Made by a program: the position numbers and the translations under genes. Below, in pieces: positions 8,810 through 16,552 of a stretch of DNA of 64,000 nt. Numbering within the stretch: position 1 is the stretch's first letter; every line of letters begins with the position of its first letter. Under the pieces are notes generated by a model, which saw only the letters and a program-made list of their open reading frames with translations, did no database searches and had not been told where the DNA came from. The DNA comes from Hymenobacter terrenus (GTDB lineage Bacteria > Bacteroidota > Bacteroidia > Cytophagales > Hymenobacteraceae), in assembly GCF_000972495.1 (NCBI RefSeq), contig NZ_LATM01000018.1, positions 40,088 to 104,087 of the forward strand. Direction: 5' to 3'.

Positions 8810-9556
8810 ATGCCTGCCCTCTTTCATAACCTTGCCGATGCGGCTGACTACCTGAGCGAAGCTCCCGGAATAATGGACAGCTTTGGCGACTTCAGCAGCA
8901 AGAGCACCCCCTGGTTCTACTCCCTCAATCCACACCTGGCCGGCGGGGTTGGGCGCCCCAAGCAGTTTTCGAGCTGGGAGCACTGGCACCGCTTCTCGAT
9001 GAACCAGAAGCTCTACCTGTGCCGCCAGGCCGGCCTGAAGTCGAACGCCATCGCGGAGAATAGCGACACCCTGAACGAGCTTCGCGAAGCGTGGGCCGCC
9101 TGGCCCGCCGGCTACTACGTGGTGAACTGGGCCACGACTACCGAGCACGGCTCAACCTGCAACATCTTCCTCGGCGAATGCCTGACCCTCTGCGGGTATG
9201 AGCACCAGGCCCAGCACGGAGGCAAGTACCTCTCGGCCCAGAGCTACTGGCAAAACCACAACCGCGGCTTCGTGCACGAGGTAGCCAAGCGCCCCGGCAA
9301 CATCAAGCGGGGCATGATCATGAGCTACAACTACGGCGCAGGAACCTTTCACCTGGAAGTTATCACAAGCGGGGCCGTCGGCGAACCGCACCTTTGGGGA
9401 CTGTACTCCAGCCCTGAGAAAACCACGTTCAAATCGCGTGGCGGCGGCCGTGGCAATGACACATTTGGGTTCACTCAGGACGGTGTTGAGCGTCAAGGAG
9501 GACTAGGGCGTAGTCTGAGCGACTCCCAACTGAAAATATTCCGCCTGAACCATTAA
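8810..9556 (+). CDS. Possible papain-fold (NlpC/P60- or CHAP-like) cysteine hydrolase
   Basis: A 248-residue protein with no signal peptide. The middle contains TCNIFLGECLTLCG (Cys at residue 117), which resembles the cysteine-bearing helix (often CNxFV) of NlpC/P60-type peptidoglycan amidases. GTFHLEVITSG (His at residue 181) fits the catalytic-histidine strand of that fold. Between them lies the polar segment AQSYWQNHNRGFVHEVAKRP. If right, it would cut peptide bonds in peptidoglycan; a cytosolic-looking hydrolase of this kind is often an effector delivered to other cells. ATG at 8810 is chosen over an upstream in-frame TTG at 8762. A four-helix membrane protein gene starts 11 bp after the stop. 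The assignment rests on two motifs only. Confidence 0.5.
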   Translation: MPALFHNLADAADYLSEAPGIMDSFGDFSSKSTPWFYSLNPHLAGGVGRPKQFSSWEHWHRFSMNQKLYLCRQAGLKSNAIAENSDTLNELREAWAAWPAGYYVVNWATTTEHGSTCNIFLGECLTLCGYEHQAQHGGKYLSAQSYWQNHNRGFVHEVAKRPGNIKRGMIMSYNYGAGTFHLEVITSGAVGEPHLWGLYSSPEKTTFKSRGGGRGNDTFGFTQDGVERQGGLGRSLSDSQLKIFRLNH

Positions 9557-9567
9557 GCTGTCCTAGG

Positions 9568-10056
9568 ATGCGAACTGCTTTATTGAGTATCGTCAGCGTG
9601 GTCGTCGCAGTGTTGGGTGCTTGGCTCTTCGAGTTGTTACTCTATCAAATCATTCACATAGATGGGATGGGCTCAAGCTACGCCTCGGGGAACTACCCAC
9701 TTCCCGACATCCGCCAGACTTACGTCTTCGGCTATATGCTCGCTTTTATTCTGGCCCTGCTGTTGCGCTGGCCGGTCTCCACTCGGCGGCAGGTAGTCGT
9801 CTCGTTACTGGTCTTACTGGGTGCCTTTGCGCCCCTGCTGACCATTATTTTCAGTTACTATTTCCATTCGCAGTGGGCCCTGGCTGATATTTTCGATAGG
9901 GAAAAGCTGGCGCTGATAACGCTGCTGATGGCGCATAGCATAGCCTTGCTGCTGCTCAATCTTATGCTTTACCTCAGAAGAGGCGTGTGGCCCGCTACCC
10001 GCCGTACCATTCCGGCCCCGGCCAGGTCGGGGCCGTCGGGTAGTAATTGTCGTTAG
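9568..10056 (+). CDS. Four-helix membrane protein, possible partner of the upstream hydrolase
   Basis: A 162-residue membrane protein with four hydrophobic segments, near residues 5-30, 50-68, 75-98 and 112-136, a short first extramembrane loop (HIDGMGSSYASGNYPLPDIRQ) and a basic C-terminal tail rich in Arg and Pro. No family is recognised. It starts 11 bp after the putative cysteine hydrolase and is probably co-transcribed with it. Small membrane proteins encoded right after peptidoglycan-targeting effectors can act as immunity proteins; this is inference from position, and an unrelated membrane protein is equally possible. Confidence 0.6.
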   Translation: MRTALLSIVSVVVAVLGAWLFELLLYQIIHIDGMGSSYASGNYPLPDIRQTYVFGYMLAFILALLLRWPVSTRRQVVVSLLVLLGAFAPLLTIIFSYYFHSQWALADIFDREKLALITLLMAHSIALLLLNLMLYLRRGVWPATRRTIPAPARSGPSGSNCR

Positions 10057-10353
10057 CTCATACCTGCCGCCGATTCGTGTAGTGTAGGCGAATAATAAGG
10101 TACTAGCCGCCTGTTTGCCTTTGACCGGTTAAGGCGGCGTCCGGGCAAGGGAGTTATGCCAGCAAGATTCTGTGAGCTTCATAGCGGATGAAAGCGGCAA
10201 ATTATCAGCGTACTACTTGGTGCGCCTGGTTCTGCTAAGGCGCTTCCGGCACCGCGCGCCGGCTCTTGAGCAAAGCCTCCAGGCCGCGCACAATCTTCAT
10301 TAGGGCGTAAACGGCGGGCTCCTATCTTTGCTTGCCGCTTCTACTTTTGCCTC
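10057..10353. other. Intergenic region before dut
   Basis: No gene is seen. A short inverted repeat (gccgcct at 10106-10112 with aggcggc at 10132-10138) has no T-tract. The dut promoter lies at the right end. Confidence 0.5.
10323..10330 (+). promoter_or_regulatory. -7 promoter element of dut
   Basis: TATCTTTG matches TAnnTTTG and lies 24 bp before the dut ATG, which would give a short leader. Confidence 0.55.
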
Positions 10354-10788
10354 ATGCAAATCCCCGTCCTCAACCGCTCGCATCACCCGTTGCCGGAATA
10401 TCAGACACCCCATGCGGCGGGCCTCGACCTGCGGGCCAACCTGGCGGCCCCCGTGACGCTCGGGCCGTTGGAGCGGGCCCTGATTCCCACGGGCCTGAGC
10501 CTGGAGCTGCCGGTGGGCTACGAGGCGCAGGTGCGGCCCCGCAGCGGCCTGGCGCACAAGCACGGCATTGGGCTAGTGAATAGCCCCGGCACGATAGACG
10601 CCGATTATCGCGGCGAAATCAAGGTGTTGCTCGTGAATTTATCCAACGAGCCGTTCGTGGTGAACGACGGCGAACGCATTGCCCAGCTGGTCATTGCCCG
10701 GCACGAAACCATTACCTGGCAGCCCACCGCCGTGCTCAGTGAAACCCGACGGGGCGCAGGCGGGTATGGGAGCACGGGAAAAAGCTAG
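10354..10788 (+). CDS. dut: dUTP diphosphatase (dUTPase)
   Basis: Hydrolyses dUTP to dUMP and diphosphate, keeping uracil out of DNA and supplying dTMP synthesis. The 144-residue protein has all five trimeric dUTPase motifs in order: AGLDLRANL, PRSGLA, the substrate-binding segment around GTIDADYRGEI, GERIAQLVI and the C-terminal RRGAGGYGSTG loop. The length is typical. In Bacteroidota, dut often heads or joins a cluster with a sugar nucleotidyltransferase, a TPR protein, DUF4292 and an EnvC-like protein, exactly the order seen here. Confidence 0.98.
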   Translation: MQIPVLNRSHHPLPEYQTPHAAGLDLRANLAAPVTLGPLERALIPTGLSLELPVGYEAQVRPRSGLAHKHGIGLVNSPGTIDADYRGEIKVLLVNLSNEPFVVNDGERIAQLVIARHETITWQPTAVLSETRRGAGGYGSTGKS

Positions 10789-10922
10789 CGCCCCGTTTTT
10801 AGCGGCCCAAGCTCAGGCGTCTGGTGCGGGCGGCTGGGCGGCAACCCAACCGACGGCCTCGCTACTTCATATCACACAACAGCAGCATATTCTGATAACA
10901 AACAACCGACAACTCTTACAGA

Positions 10923-11933
10923 ATGAAAATTATCGTCCCGATGGCCGGCATGGGCAAGCGCATGCGCCCCCACACCCTCACTGTTCCCAAGCCCCTGATT
11001 CCGATTGCCGGCAAGCCCATTGTGCAGCGCCTCGTGGAGGACATTGCCAAAGTCTGCGGTGAGCAAGTGGACGAAGTTGCCTTCATCATCGGCCGCTTTG
11101 GCGAAACGGTGGAGAAAAGCCTGGTGAAAATCGCCGAATCGGTGGGTGCCAAGGGCACCATCGTATACCAGGATGAGCCGCTGGGCACGGCCCACGCCAT
11201 TCTGTGCGCCAAGGAGTCGCTGACTGGCCCGCTCGTAGTTGCCTTTGCCGACACCCTGTTTAAGGCCGATTTCACGCTGGACTCTTCGGTGCCCGGCACC
11301 ATTTGGGTGCAGCAGGTCGAAGACCCCCGGCCCTTCGGCGTGGTGAAGCTGAACGAGCAAGGCCAGATTACCGAGTTCGTGGAGAAGCCGCAGGACTTCA
11401 TCTCCGACCTGGCCATCATCGGCATCTACTACTTCCAGGACGGCGAGTACCTGCGCACCGAGCTGCAATACCTGCTCGACAACGACATCAAAGACAAAGG
11501 CGAGTACCAGCTCACCAATGCCCTGGAAAACATGAAGAACAAAGGCACGGTCTTCGTGCCCGGCCGCGTGACCGAGTGGCTCGACTGCGGCAACAAAGAC
11601 GCCACGGTGTTCACCAACCAGCGCTACCTCGAATACCTCAAGGAGCGGGGCGAGTCGCTGGTGGCCGAGTCGGCCACCATCACCAACTCGGTGCTGCTGG
11701 AGCCGGTGTACATCGGCGAAAATGCGGTGATTACCGATTCGGTAGTAGGCCCGCACGTATCGCTGGGCGACCACGCCAACGTGCGCGACTCGCGCCTGTC
11801 GAACTCCATCGTGCAGCAGTCGGCCTCGGTGCTAAATGCCGTCATCACCAACTCCATGATTGGTAATTTCGCCACCGTAGCCGGCACGCCCGACGACCTG
11901 AGTCTCGGCGATTATAACCAGCTGCGGGTGTGA
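10923..11933 (+). CDS. Sugar-phosphate nucleotidyltransferase with left-handed beta-helix tail
   Basis: A 336-residue cytoplasmic enzyme. The N-terminal Rossmann-like domain begins MKIIVPMAGMGKRMRPHTLT with the following VPKPLIPIAGKPI, the signature of the glucose-1-phosphate thymidylyltransferase/uridylyltransferase superfamily, and LGTAHAILCAKE follows. From about residue 245 hexapeptide repeats (VYIGENAVITDSVVGPHVSL) form a left-handed beta-helix, as in GlmU- or RmlA-like bifunctional proteins. It probably activates a sugar-1-phosphate with NTP for surface polysaccharide synthesis; the exact sugar and nucleotide are not readable. A strong hairpin follows its stop. Confidence 0.9.
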   Translation: MKIIVPMAGMGKRMRPHTLTVPKPLIPIAGKPIVQRLVEDIAKVCGEQVDEVAFIIGRFGETVEKSLVKIAESVGAKGTIVYQDEPLGTAHAILCAKESLTGPLVVAFADTLFKADFTLDSSVPGTIWVQQVEDPRPFGVVKLNEQGQITEFVEKPQDFISDLAIIGIYYFQDGEYLRTELQYLLDNDIKDKGEYQLTNALENMKNKGTVFVPGRVTEWLDCGNKDATVFTNQRYLEYLKERGESLVAESATITNSVLLEPVYIGENAVITDSVVGPHVSLGDHANVRDSRLSNSIVQQSASVLNAVITNSMIGNFATVAGTPDDLSLGDYNQLRV

Positions 11934-11960
11934 CATTTTAACGCGGAAATACGTTATTAG

Positions 11961-11990
11961 CGACGCGGCCTTCTGCGGAGGGCCGCGTCG
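11961..11990 (+). terminator. Hairpin downstream of the nucleotidyltransferase gene
   Basis: Ten-base-pair GC-rich arms (cgacgcggcc and ggccgcgtcg) enclose a ten-base loop and are followed by ttggttattatt. It is terminator-like but lacks a clean T-run, so partial read-through into the TPR gene is possible. Confidence 0.6.
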
Positions 11991-12047
11991 TTGGTTATTA
12001 TTACCCGTAATTTCGTAAACCGGGCCGGAGGCGCGGTTTTATTGTCT

Positions 12048-13883
12048 ATGCGTCAAGTCGTTCTTACTCTGTTGTTTTGGTTAGGGCTAACGGCCCTGAG
12101 CTATGCCCAGCCCACGGGAGGTACCCCCGCGCCCCCCGACAAGCTGACGCGCAAAGAGCGGCGGGCCCTGGAAAAAGAACAGCGGGAACTCGACAAGAAA
12201 CTAGCCGAAGCCCGGGCCAGACGGGCGGCCTTGCGCTCGACCCTGATGGCGCGGCTGACGGAGCGCGAGCGCGAGCAGAGCGAGGCGCTGTTCGTGGAGG
12301 GCGTGAAGTACATTATGCTCGAGGACTATCCCAAGGCCCTCGAAAACCTGCTGAGAGCCTACTCGCTCAACCCCGACAACGCGGCCATCAACTACAAAAT
12401 AGCTGAGGCTAACCTGCTGAGCGGCAACCTGCGCGACGCCACCAACTACGCCGACGCTGCCACCCGCCTCGACCCCAAGAACGCCTACTACTACCTGCTG
12501 CTGGCCCAGGTGCAGGCCACCCAGAAGCAGTATGATGCCGCCACCAAGACTTACGCGTCGCTCATCAAAGAGGTGCCCAACTCGGGCAGCTACCTGTTCA
12601 ACCTGGCCGACCTGTATCTGGCGCAAAACAAGCTGCCCGAAGCCCTGACCACGCTCAACCAGGCCGAGAAAGAGTTTGGGCAGGTTGATGAGATTTCCTT
12701 CAAGAAGCAGCAGATCTACCTCAAGCAAAACAAGCTGGACCTGGCCCTGGCCGAGGGTGAGAAGCTCATCAGAGCCAACCCTACCGAAAGCCGCTACGTG
12801 CTGGCCCAGGCCGAGATGTACGCCAGCAACAACCGCCTCGACGACGCCGTGCGCGTGGCTCAGCAAGCCCTGCGCCTCGATGGCGACAACCCGCAGGCCC
12901 ACATGGTGCTGGCCGAGGTGTACCGCCAGCAAAGCCAGCTCGAACAGTCGGACGAGCAGCTCAAGCTGGCTTTCGCCAGCCCCTCGCTGGAAATCGATGA
13001 CCGGGAGCGGATTCTGGTGGGCTATATCAAGCAGCTGCCCCACCCTAAAGAATCGGTAAACCAGCTGGCCCGCACCCTGGCCGCCGCCACCATCAAAGCC
13101 TATCCCAAGAATGCCCGGTCGCACTCATTGGCCGGCGACATAGAGACGCTCACCAACCACAAGAAAGAGGCCCGCAATGCCTATTTGCAGGCGCTGCGCT
13201 ACGACAACTCCAAGTTTCAGACCTGGCAGCAGGTCGTCCTCATTGATGCCGAGCTGAACCAGACCGACTCCTTGCTAACCCATACCGACCGGGCGCTGGA
13301 GCTGTTTCCTAACCAGTCGTCGCTGTGGTTCTACAACGGGGTGGCCTACATGCTGAAAAAGCAGCCCCAGAAGGGCGTGAAAGCCTTGGAGCACGGCCGC
13401 AAGCTGGTGATGAACAGCCCCGAGCAACTGGGCCAGTTCGACGCGCAGCTGGGTGATGCCTACCACGAGCTACATGAGTACGAGAAATCGGATGCCGCCT
13501 ACGAAGCCGCACTGGTAAGCGACCCCGACAACGTACAGGTGCTGAATAACTACAGCTACTTCTTGTCGTTGCGGGGCGTAAAGCTGGAGCGCGCCAAGCA
13601 GATGTCGGGCAAAGTGGTGAAGCAGTTTCCCAACAACGACACTTATCTCGACACCTACGCCTGGGTGCTGTATAAGATGAAGGATTACGAAGGTGCCAAA
13701 GCTAATCTGGAAAAGGCCCTGCAAACCACCAAAGACGCGTCCGTTGTTGAGCACTACGGGGACGTCCTGTTTCAGCTCGGCGAAAAAGACAAAGCCGTGG
13801 CCGAATGGCAGCGCGCCCGCAAAATGGGCGTTGCCTCGGACCTACTGGAGCGCAAATTGAAAGACCGCAAACTGTATGAATAA
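12048..13883 (+). CDS. TPR-repeat protein, exported
   Basis: A 611-residue protein with a signal peptide (MRQVVLTLLFWLGLTALSYA, cleavage before QPTGG), a charged helical segment (KLTRKERRALEKEQRELDKK) and then tetratricopeptide repeats from about residue 80 to the C-terminus (for example ALENLLRAYSLNPDNAAINY, RVAQQALRLDGDNPQAHMVL, YEAALVSDPDNVQVLNNYSY). TPR arrays scaffold protein complexes; the signal peptide puts this one in the periplasm or outer membrane. Its stop overlaps the DUF4292 lipoprotein gene by 8 bp, and the two are commonly neighbours in Cytophagales, so a shared envelope role is likely. The ATG at 12048 is preferred to one at 11991 because it gives the signal peptide directly. 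Confidence 0.9.
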   Translation: MRQVVLTLLFWLGLTALSYAQPTGGTPAPPDKLTRKERRALEKEQRELDKKLAEARARRAALRSTLMARLTEREREQSEALFVEGVKYIMLEDYPKALENLLRAYSLNPDNAAINYKIAEANLLSGNLRDATNYADAATRLDPKNAYYYLLLAQVQATQKQYDAATKTYASLIKEVPNSGSYLFNLADLYLAQNKLPEALTTLNQAEKEFGQVDEISFKKQQIYLKQNKLDLALAEGEKLIRANPTESRYVLAQAEMYASNNRLDDAVRVAQQALRLDGDNPQAHMVLAEVYRQQSQLEQSDEQLKLAFASPSLEIDDRERILVGYIKQLPHPKESVNQLARTLAAATIKAYPKNARSHSLAGDIETLTNHKKEARNAYLQALRYDNSKFQTWQQVVLIDAELNQTDSLLTHTDRALELFPNQSSLWFYNGVAYMLKKQPQKGVKALEHGRKLVMNSPEQLGQFDAQLGDAYHELHEYEKSDAAYEAALVSDPDNVQVLNNYSYFLSLRGVKLERAKQMSGKVVKQFPNNDTYLDTYAWVLYKMKDYEGAKANLEKALQTTKDASVVEHYGDVLFQLGEKDKAVAEWQRARKMGVASDLLERKLKDRKLYE

Positions 13884-14652
13884 AGTGAAGCTGCTGTTGG
13901 CCCTGGGGCTGCTATTGGGGAGTTGTACGCGCAAAGCCGTTCCCACCACATCGAGCAACGCCCCCGGAACCTCCACGCCGGTTGCTGAGCCCAAGGTGCG
14001 CGCCACCAACACCACCTTCCTGTTTCTGAATGCCAAAGGCAAGGCGCAGTTCAATATGAAGGGCAACAAGCAAGGCGCCAACCTAGCCCTGCGCATGCGC
14101 CGCGACAGTATTATCTGGCTATCGGCTTCCCTGGTAGGCATTGAAGGCGTGCGGGCCATCCTGACCCGCGATTCGGTGCGCGTGCTGAACCGGCTGGAAA
14201 AGACCTATTTCTCGGGCGGCTACGACTACCTGAGCAACATCCTGAACGTGCCCGTGAGCTTTGCCCAGATGCAGGCCCTGCTGCTGGGCGACTACCTGCC
14301 GGGCCCCGCCGGCACCACGCCCACAATAACCACCGAAGAGGCCGGCCGCCAGCGCGTCACTTACCCATTGGGCGGCGTGCTCATCGAGCGCCTGCTACAA
14401 GCGGGCACCGGCCGTGTGCAGCAGATGAAAGTGAGCGACGAAGCTAGCAAGCGCAGCCTCACCGTCGATTATACCGATTTCCGGCCTTTGGAGGAGCAGG
14501 AAAAGCTGCCGTTTGCACACGCCGTTTTTGTTCAGGCGCAGCAGGCATCGGGCGTGGTGACGGCCGCCATCAACTACAATAAGGTAAATACCGGGCGCGA
14601 GCGGTTGGCTTTTCCCTTCGCCGTGCCCAAAGGTTATAAGCGGCAGAAGTAA
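13876..14652 (+). CDS. DUF4292 family outer-membrane lipoprotein
   Basis: A 258-residue lipoprotein: the signal peptide ends in the lipobox LLGSC, giving a lipidated cysteine near residue 17, followed by a Thr/Ser/Pro linker. The body, with NMKGNKQGANLALRMRRDSI, IWLSASLVGIEGVRAILTRD and the YFSGGYDYLSNILNVPV segment, fits DUF4292, a family related to LolA/LolB lipoprotein carriers. It may help place lipoproteins in the outer membrane, but no member is well characterised to my knowledge. The start overlaps the end of the TPR gene (ATGAATAA), indicating translational coupling. The EnvC-like gene follows 24 bp later. Confidence 0.88.
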   Translation: MNKVKLLLALGLLLGSCTRKAVPTTSSNAPGTSTPVAEPKVRATNTTFLFLNAKGKAQFNMKGNKQGANLALRMRRDSIIWLSASLVGIEGVRAILTRDSVRVLNRLEKTYFSGGYDYLSNILNVPVSFAQMQALLLGDYLPGPAGTTPTITTEEAGRQRVTYPLGGVLIERLLQAGTGRVQQMKVSDEASKRSLTVDYTDFRPLEEQEKLPFAHAVFVQAQQASGVVTAAINYNKVNTGRERLAFPFAVPKGYKRQK

Positions 14653-14676
14653 TTTGCAGCTTTCGAACAACGCACG

Positions 14677-16269
14677 TTGAATAAGCAGGTAGTAACGGCT
14701 GATAAAGCAGGTAGCAGAGGAGCCGTCTCCACTGCGCGGCGCGGCCGTGAGCATTGGTTGCTACTAGGCCTGCTAAGCCTGCTGTGGCTGAGCGCACCCG
14801 TGGCCGCGCAGCAGCGGCAAAAGAAGCAACCGGCCAAAACTACCAAAGCCAAAACCACCAAAGGCCGGACGCCTGCCCGGGCCACCCGGCCCCGCGCCAC
14901 CAGAACGACCCGCCCGGTCCGCACCAAAAGCAAGGCCCAGCTGGAGCGCGAGCGGCTGGCCAATCTGCGCCAGATTCAGGAAACCAGCCAGGCGCTGAAT
15001 CAAACCCAGGAGAAGAAAAAGGTGAGCTTGGGCGAGCTGCACGCCATCACGGAAAAGCTGACGGAGAAGAAACAGGTAATTCAGGGTATTTCGACCCAAC
15101 TGCACGGCATCGAAACCAGCGTACACCAAACGGCCACGCAGGTGCTGCAAACCCAGAAAACCCTGGCCCAGCTAAAAGCCGAATACGCCCAGCTGCTCTA
15201 CACCGCGTCGAAAACGGCCAATGGCTTCAACCGGCTGATGTTTCTGTTTGCGTCCGAATCGTTCAACCAGTTTGCCCTGCGGCTGCGCTACATCCGGCAG
15301 TATACCGAGGAGCGTCAGCGGCAAGCGGCGCGCATCATGGGCACGCAGTACCGACTGCACCAGCAGCTCTCGGGCCTCACGCAGCAGCAGCGCCGTAAAA
15401 GCAGCCTGCTCCACAACCAGCTGAATGAGAACCGAAACCTGCTCACCCTGAAGTCTAAGCAGGATGACATGGTGCAACAACTCAGCCAGCAGGAGCAGGG
15501 CCTGCGCCATGAGCTGGAAGAGCGTCGCCAGGCTGTGGTTCGGCTTGACAACCTGATTGCGGAGCGGGTGCGGGAAGAAATTGCGCGCGCCGCCCGGGCC
15601 GCGCGGCTGGCTGCGCGGCGGCAAGCTGCTGTAGCCGCGGCCCGGGCCGCCCGCCGGGCCATCGCCACTCGTGGCAGCGCTGCCCGCCCATCCCGCGGCA
15701 CTGATGCACCCGCCAGCGCTTCCGAAAGCAGCTCCGAAGGTGCTGCTGACGATGCTACCGCCGCGCCCGAATCCGACGCCCCCGAAACCGCCGCCGAAGC
15801 TGCCGCCGACCGCCGCGCCGTACGCATTGCCCTTACCCCCGAAACCGCCCTGCTGTCCTCCTCTTTTGCGGGCAACCGTGGCCGCCTGCCCTGGCCGGTG
15901 AGCCGGGGCTTCATCAGTCAGCGCTTCGGGCGGCACCCCCACCCGGTACTGAAAAACGTGACGGTGGAAAACCGAGGCATCGATATCCAGACTGGGGCTG
16001 GCGAATCGGTGCGGTCCTGTTTCGATGGTAAAGTGCTCACCATCGCCAGCATCGCGGGCATGAACACCATCGTAATGATTCAGCACGGCGACTTCTTCAC
16101 CGTGTATGCCAAGCTGCGCTCCGTGAGTGTGCGCGAGGGGCAGCGGGTAAGTGCCCGCGAGGTAATCGGCACCGTAGCTACGGATGGCGAAGGCACCTCG
16201 GAGGTTCAGTTTCAGATATGGCACAACTCGGCCAATCTAAACCCCCAAACTTGGCTCGGCCACAAGTAG
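14677..16269 (+). CDS. EnvC-like murein hydrolase activator (degenerate M23 domain)
   Basis: A 530-residue protein starting at TTG, with a signal peptide around residues 26-45 (WLLLGLLSLLWLSAPVAAQ), a basic Lys/Thr/Arg stretch, a long coiled coil (about 85-290, rich in Gln, Leu, Glu and Arg), an Ala/Arg/Ser/Asp low-complexity hinge, and a C-terminal LytM/M23 domain (about 405-530). The usual zinc ligands look lost: the HxGxD position reads NRGID, the VYAHL position VYAKL, and the final histidine-bearing strand QFQIW. This matches EnvC, which activates amidases instead of cutting peptidoglycan. It closes the TPR-DUF4292 operon and probably acts in cell separation. Confidence 0.9.
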   Translation: MNKQVVTADKAGSRGAVSTARRGREHWLLLGLLSLLWLSAPVAAQQRQKKQPAKTTKAKTTKGRTPARATRPRATRTTRPVRTKSKAQLERERLANLRQIQETSQALNQTQEKKKVSLGELHAITEKLTEKKQVIQGISTQLHGIETSVHQTATQVLQTQKTLAQLKAEYAQLLYTASKTANGFNRLMFLFASESFNQFALRLRYIRQYTEERQRQAARIMGTQYRLHQQLSGLTQQQRRKSSLLHNQLNENRNLLTLKSKQDDMVQQLSQQEQGLRHELEERRQAVVRLDNLIAERVREEIARAARAARLAARRQAAVAAARAARRAIATRGSAARPSRGTDAPASASESSSEGAADDATAAPESDAPETAAEAAADRRAVRIALTPETALLSSSFAGNRGRLPWPVSRGFISQRFGRHPHPVLKNVTVENRGIDIQTGAGESVRSCFDGKVLTIASIAGMNTIVMIQHGDFFTVYAKLRSVSVREGQRVSAREVIGTVATDGEGTSEVQFQIWHNSANLNPQTWLGHK

Positions 16270-16271
16270 CC

Positions 16272-16312
16272 AACCACCCCCATGCGAGATGCTTCGGTCC
16301 CGCTCAACATGA
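16272..16312. repeat. Interspersed palindromic element, single arm
   Basis: The segment gcgagatgcttcgg followed by cccgctcaacatgac is a diverged copy of one arm of the palindrome at 52541-52637. It lies just downstream of the EnvC-like gene. Such gagatgcttcg...ctcagcatga elements act like dispersed REP sequences. Confidence 0.6.
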
Positions 16313-16339
16313 CGGGTTGAAGTGGGTTAAAGCAAAAAA

Positions 16340-16360
16340 ACCCGGGCCAAAGGCGCGGGT
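16340..16360. terminator. Bidirectional terminator between the EnvC-like gene and the LytTR gene
   Basis: A run of seven A bases, the arm cccgggcc, loop aaa, then ggcgcgggt with one mismatch and ctttct. It lies between convergent genes. Confidence 0.6.
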
Positions 16361-16552
16361 CTTTCTGAGCTATGAAAACAAACTTAGCTGTCGGCAGAAG
16401 TAGCTACTAGCGAGCTTCAACCGATAACCGAATCAAAGGTGAGGCTTATCGGACTGGCCTGCTTGGTATTTCGGCGAATTGATGCTTCAGCCCGATGAAC
16501 GGCGATTTTATTCCGGCGTAAATTCCGATGTCAATTCAAGATAGCACCAGGC

